From contig NC_135257.1 in NCBI RefSeq assembly GCF_964204865.1, forward strand, positions 7,648,151 to 7,712,150: a DNA stretch of 64,000 nt, read 5' to 3'. This stretch comes from Styela clava (lineage: Eukaryota; Chordata; Ascidiacea; Stolidobranchia; Styelidae). Of this stretch, positions 59,501 to 64,000 are shown one piece after another. Each line of letters begins with the position of its first letter. Within the stretch, counting starts at the first letter, position 1. The translations under genes were made by a program, and so were the position numbers. Under the pieces are notes generated by a model. That model searched no databases and had not been told where the DNA came from. It saw nothing but the letters and a program-made list of their open reading frames with translations.

Positions 59501-60528
59501 AATGAGTAAATTCTCTATATTTTCATCGTTCTCACACTCTTGATTGCCTCTGCGGTAATGTCTTCAATGTAAGGTTTCGCGTTTTCTTCTCCATCTATAA
59601 GAACAATCAGCTGTCCTCCTTTCGGAAGTTTTACCACGGAAGGAAGGAATGGAAGACCATTTTTACTCAAGACCTGTGTACAAAAAAGCCACTCACTCAT
59701 CAAAACTCAGGCAATTTTTCAATGTTACCGCACCTTAATTCCTTCCAGAATTCCAGCACCAATACCGGTGCTTCCATTCACACATGAAGGGAGAGACTTG
59801 ATCATCTTTTCTCTGTTTCCGTCATCATATCCAATTTTAGTTAAAGGTTGAAGAACAACAGCTGATTCAGAAAAGGCGACAAGACCAAGCGTCATACCAT
59901 CACCGAGTAAACTTGATATTGGTAGTTCGGATGCACTTCTGAGATCATTCAATCTTTTCTAGATTACGTTTTAAAGAATGTACACGGGTTAGCAAAAGGA
60001 TTGGATATATCCAACTGGGTTTTCGTGTAAACATCAGGTTTAATTATATATTAGATATTATAGTTTAAGTCCTGTTCGTTTGAAACGTTCGAGTTGTTTC
60101 TGGAATAAATAAAATGGTTAACATATAAAATGTTCGTATTGAAACTCAATTTCTTAGTTTTTACCCGGGGAGAGAAATGAATACTTTGCCATGCACATAT
60201 ATAACAGCATTTTTTACTATTATTTTCTTCATATGCATTAGAAATATGGCACCCGTGAATTTATACTTACTCCGTACATACTACCAGAAATATCCATAAT
60301 TAGAACGACTCGCTTGGGTCCAGGTCTGACTATCATAACAATAGGGTCTGTATTCTGTATTGTAGGATTTGTTGGATTCACTGCACCGTTTTTATCCATC
60401 GAATCCACCGAATTCAATATAACGCCCCATGTACTTCGGTAATCGCATTGTCTATTATGGTTATTGGGTGCTTCTTTATTGTGTACATTCATGGGATCTG
60501 ATATTTCATCGTGACAAAACGTTGAAAC
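56530..60528 (-). pseudogene. CLCA: CLCA paralogue, copy B, inverted and decayed
   Basis: Minus-strand exons matching CLCA-A exons 6-11: 60271-60528, 59734-59958, 59536-59673, 58908-59102, 58389-58648, 57936-58094; exon 12 from 57864 down to about 57759. The VWA domain is well kept: IMDISGSMYG (MIDAS), NGSTGIGAGI, LIDGEE. Exon 10 is 260 bases where 261 is needed: one base is lost near 58523, giving a stop in frame. Exon 12 is followed by GC instead of GT. Weaker matches continue: exon 15 (SSSPGFAYTG, about 56874-56952, frame disturbed) and exon 16 (FPPNRITDLTASQVDL, from 56666, eroded at the GDDYD site). Exons 1-5 (signal peptide, zinc protease), 13 and 14 are not found, nor clear 17-20. A transcribed VWA-only protein cannot be excluded, but the lesions favour a pseudogene. 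Confidence 0.85.
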
Positions 60529-62556
60529 CTAATATAAAAATTCGATATTTTTATTTCTGGGTAGTTGAAAAAATACAACTTATAGCATATAAGCGTAAAT
60601 TCGTCTGTTTATGACAATATAATTTTTTACACTCCACAAGTTCTGCTACAAGATATAACACTGATGATGAAATAACTATGTGGGGCTCAATCGCCGTGAT
60701 TGCCTATTGGTTGTTTCGTTGTTTTACTGTATTATTATTATAAACAAAAAAGTGGCGAACTTGAAACTTCTGACGTAAACAAAACAACACGATTTTTAAA
60801 GTGTTTATCCGGTATAAAATCCTCCATTTAAAAACACGTCACGTTTTAATGCCTAAAATCCATGATTTAATTATCATGCTAAACATATTCATTTGTTTTA
60901 TGTCTCTATTCGTTGCCATCTATCTCACGAGTTGCAGCGGCGAATCGTGTTCTTTTGTTGGCGCTGGATCTTTCAAGTTCACTCCCATTTTTATCAAATG
61001 TAAGGACAAAATACTTCAACGAAATAATAATAATAATAAAACAATTAAATTCTTCAATTAAAGAAATATGCAATCTCTACGATCGAGCCTGCCTGGACCG
61101 AAACGTCTGGTCCGTAACGTCAGTGGGCCGAAGCCCGAAACGTCGGTATATGATATACCCCCAGCCAAAACGATTTGCAATTTTAACAAATTAAAATAAT
61201 ATTTGGTTTCAGGTTTGAAATCCTGAACGCTAATATCTGGATGTAAACTGGCTCGTCTGATTCGTTAACTTTTGCAGTTCAGTCTTTATTTGCTCTACTT
61301 TCAATTTATGGGGGAGTGTATCATTACCGTGGCATGAGATTAAACATCTAGAAGTTTACAACGTCCTTACCAATGGCAGTACAACGAAAAAGAGAGATTT
61401 TATTATTTTGTCAACCAAAAAATACAGTCATCAATAAAATAGCCACAACAAATAAACTGTTTGGTATGGACAGGAGGGAGCGATACGACCATACATACGG
61501 TCATCGAAGTCAGCTCCCACCATATACGCTGATGTGATTAAGATTAACACTGAAAAATGACCAGTGACAAAACTTGAACTATTACGATAATATTTTTACA
61601 ATAAATTTGTGAACAAATTGAGGGAATCCTTAGGTAAAAGCAATGTAGTAAACAAACAAAAAATAGGACAAAAAAGTGTCGGGGGTGTCCGGTGTTGCAT
61701 TCGTTGAATAAAACAATCTAAAAGGCCAGAATAATGTGATGGAAATTTATACTTGACTGATTAATAAATTCAATGGGGTTTGGACGATAATATTCAGAAT
61801 AAAATAAATAAGCTGGCTATATATACAAAGTGGATCAGGGAATTGATGTGATGAGAATGTGTCTGAACGTGAAACAAAAATTGAGTACAACTAAGTGGTA
61901 CATACACATTACTGAAAAAACTAACACACTGAATAGGGCAAAAAGAAATTTAATTTATAGGTTGCATGAACTTTATATAAATATGTTTGGGATTTTTACG
62001 ATCTTGCACTCCAAAAATGTTAATACTTATCAATAAGTTTTAGAAGATGGGTTTTGAAAACGTTTCTGACTAACGTCAGAAAGGCGTCACCCCTTTTTGC
62101 ATCGGCGAATGCGGAAGCCGCATGGTCAAAGGTTATGAATGTCCATAATCAAGGGAAATTACGGCATCAACAATAACAAATAAATTACTACGCAAGTTAA
62201 ACGGACGCAATGTTTAAGTCAATACAAAAATCAAGTGAATGCGATTCCCGATGTAACAGTATGTTTATTCTTCTTTCCGTCTATTCTTCTGTTACTTCTT
62301 CCCGTCTAATTTTTCTGCAGTACATTTCTCTTTAGGCTAACATGAGTTAGTAATGGCTGATGTTTAGGAATGATTTTTTTACCTTCAAACTAATTAACAA
62401 ATGTCTAGTAAACGATAATTTTGGCAATCTTCCATTTAAGCTACCACATTAAATTCCAGAATTCATACTGTATATATATTTATATGGACGCCGCATATAT
62501 ATGTTCAATCGCAATACTGCTAGCTTATGCGATTCACATTAAAATCCGTTGTGTAG
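60529..62556. other. Intergenic between CLCA-B and the CLCA-C duplication
   Basis: No CLCA exons 1-5 seen on the minus strand and no other gene. 61085-61165 has repeated CCGAAACGTC words (GGACCGAAACGTCTGG, GCCCGAAACGTCGG) and 61392-61550 shares sequence with 25975-26130. The rest is AT-rich with simple repeats (ATA units at 61023-61040). Confidence 0.5.
61392..61550 (+). repeat. Second copy of the dispersed repeat at 25975-26130
   Basis: GCGATACGACCATACATACG and GTCAGCTCCCACCATATACG correspond to the words in the first copy, with GATTAAGATTAACA downstream in both. Family unknown. Confidence 0.5.
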
Positions 62557-64000
62557 TCATCCAGAATGTTCGAATAGAAATCGAAATCAAGTTTGACTAC
62601 CACGCCGTTAACAGTACGAGTAAGGCCGCAGAGCAGTGAGCACCGGCTTTTTCGAAAATAGGGGGAATGGTTAACGCAATGCTACGCGGTGGCGCAATAA
62701 CCGCCGAAATAGTTAAACTTTAAGGTCCTATGCGACTCGGAGGATAATAAAAAATAAAAATAATATTGTTCTTGCGGCTCCGACCATTCGTAAGGATTAA
62801 AAATGTGAAGGCGATTGGTCCGTTTGTTCAGAAGGAACAACAACATAGCCTACACACCTTTCGTGTCCAATAAATTATAAAGGGGATCAAAATATTCGAG
62901 ACCTACCAAAAGCAGTCTTTAGAAGAATATTGAAAGTACTTTGTTATATGTATATAATTATATAACCCTAATGCCAACATTTCATTAACCATAATGGCGT
63001 GATTTTGTTTCACGACTTGCGCCACATTAAAGCTCCGCGATTTTATTAAACAAAAATCACGTGTAAAAAAATGAACTGATAATTGAAACATTTAGAGGTT
63101 ATATTTCATAAAAATCTCGTTTCGTTTAACATTGTAAAGACAATCAATAGAATTTCACAACAGAATCGTCGGCTACCAATGTTTATGTACAAATACCTCC
63201 AGAGGAGTCACGACCTCCTTAAATAGCATCAAACAAAACTTCTGACTTTCAGCTCTCAAATTGCTTTTCAGCCAGGACTTGCTAAAACACAAAGACACTC
63301 GTTTGCGAGACTGCAATCATAATACACGATGAGACAAAGAAACGAAACAAATTAAAAATCCCCCTATTTGATGAAGGCGGACACTATTTATGTCATTGTT
63401 ATTACACAAAGGCTGGGTAGACGTCAAAAGAAACTACATTCCAATTACAAACAATTAGATATAATTATACAAATCGCTTTAGTTAGAGTATTTGTTGCAA
63501 TCAGCGAACGTGTGCGAATTTTGTTTCAACGATGATTTCTTATCATCTAACTGTAATAGTATGCTTATTCCAGATTGTCAATTGCTTTTCTTCTCAAACA
63601 GTACTTGTCGACAATGGTTATCGTGGAGTGGTGGTCGCGATACATCCAAATGTGACAGAAGATCAAAATTTGATTGACGATATCAAGGTAAGATTTAGGG
63701 TCACACGAATTGTTGTAACATAAATCAATAGGCGGTTCCTTATTATCATGCATATATATATATATATTAGGGTTGCCATACGACACTTTTTCCCGGAAAT
63801 GACCGCGGTTTTAGTGGTGAAATTTGCGTCGGGGAGAAATGTTGAAAAGTGCTTAAATGTCAGGAATTTTTGAATACAGTATTATCCCTGCCACAAATCC
63901 TCGAGTTTTTAGATATTGCGCATCCACAAGTCGATATTTTCAGAGATATGTCGCATGAAGGCTTTGTTGTGCAACACGGCCTGCGTTACATTCAGGTAAT
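62557..64000 (+). repeat. Segmental duplication of the CLCA-A 5' region
   Basis: Matches 34201-35590 in the same orientation up to the window edge: upstream region, exon 1 and the first part of intron 1 (for example TTTTTGAATACAGTATTATC). The left boundary is sharp at TCATCCAGAATGTTC. Differences are mostly substitutions plus an extra ~150 bases near 62990-63140 and a different short segment just after the exon 1 donor. Confidence 0.9.
63532..63687 (+). CDS. CLCA: CLCA copy C, exon 1 (gene continues past window)
   Basis: 156 bases, 52 codons, identical in length and phase to exon 1 of CLCA-A and followed by the same GTAAGA donor. It encodes a signal peptide ([20 protein letters not shown]) and [15 protein letters not shown], the start of the CLCA N-terminal protease domain. 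It differs from copy A at three residues (Arg/Gln in the signal, Ile/Val and Val/Ile in the mature part), all conservative for function. The remaining exons must lie to the right of base 64000, so whether the gene is complete is unknown. Confidence 0.9.

Noticed and set aside
1-64000. CRISPR arrays, bacterial operons, ribosomal RNA or functional tRNA genes
   Set aside because: None seen. The tRNA-like sequences are SINE heads lacking an intact cloverleaf, and gene structure is eukaryotic.

Overview
The window is animal nuclear DNA: AT-rich, with spliced genes using GT-AG introns, polyadenylation signals and a dense load of eukaryotic transposons. The three gene families recognised (ANAPC7, YME1L, CLCA), the short exons and introns and the mix of L2/CR1-like LINEs, tRNA-type SINEs and hAT elements suggest a marine invertebrate deuterostome. 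A tunicate (ascidian) is my best guess, from general character only and not from any species-specific marker.

Layout: 1-4.6 kb is the 3' part of an L2/CR1-like LINE with intact ORF1 (cut by the window edge) and ORF2. 5.3-10.5 kb is a complete 11-exon gene for APC/C subunit 7 (549 aa). Tail-to-tail with it, 13.45-11.4 kb on the minus strand, lies an intronless gene for the mitochondrial i-AAA protease YME1L (685 aa). 14.7-34.2 kb has no host gene I can support. It is a transposon bed: a tRNA SINE, a 3.8 kb foldback element carrying a MITE, a 1.5 kb non-autonomous hAT, a full-length 3.0 kb hAT whose transposase has one frameshift, a 2.5 kb long-inverted-repeat element with a nested MITE, decayed L2-like and Tx1/L1-like LINEs, and a deleted mariner.

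34.2-64 kb is a CLCA cluster (calcium-activated chloride channel regulator / von Willebrand A metalloprotease). Copy A (35.1-55.9 kb, plus) is complete: 20 exons, 970 aa, signal peptide, HEWGH zinc site, VWA domain with DxSxS MIDAS, and a C-terminal membrane anchor. Copy B (60.5-56.5 kb, minus) is an inverted, decayed paralogue keeping counterparts of exons 6-12, 15 and 16. Copy C starts at 63.5 kb and runs off the right edge; its upstream region, exon 1 and start of intron 1 are a close duplicate of copy A's.

Much of the mobile DNA can be delimited to the base from target-site duplications, and some nested insertions can be checked against a paralogous empty site in the same window. The most striking case is intron 16 of CLCA-A, where four elements are nested one inside another (49.9-54.2 kb). 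No wholly new biochemical system was found. The unusual content is structural: foldback elements, nested insertions and the CLCA duplication/inversion.
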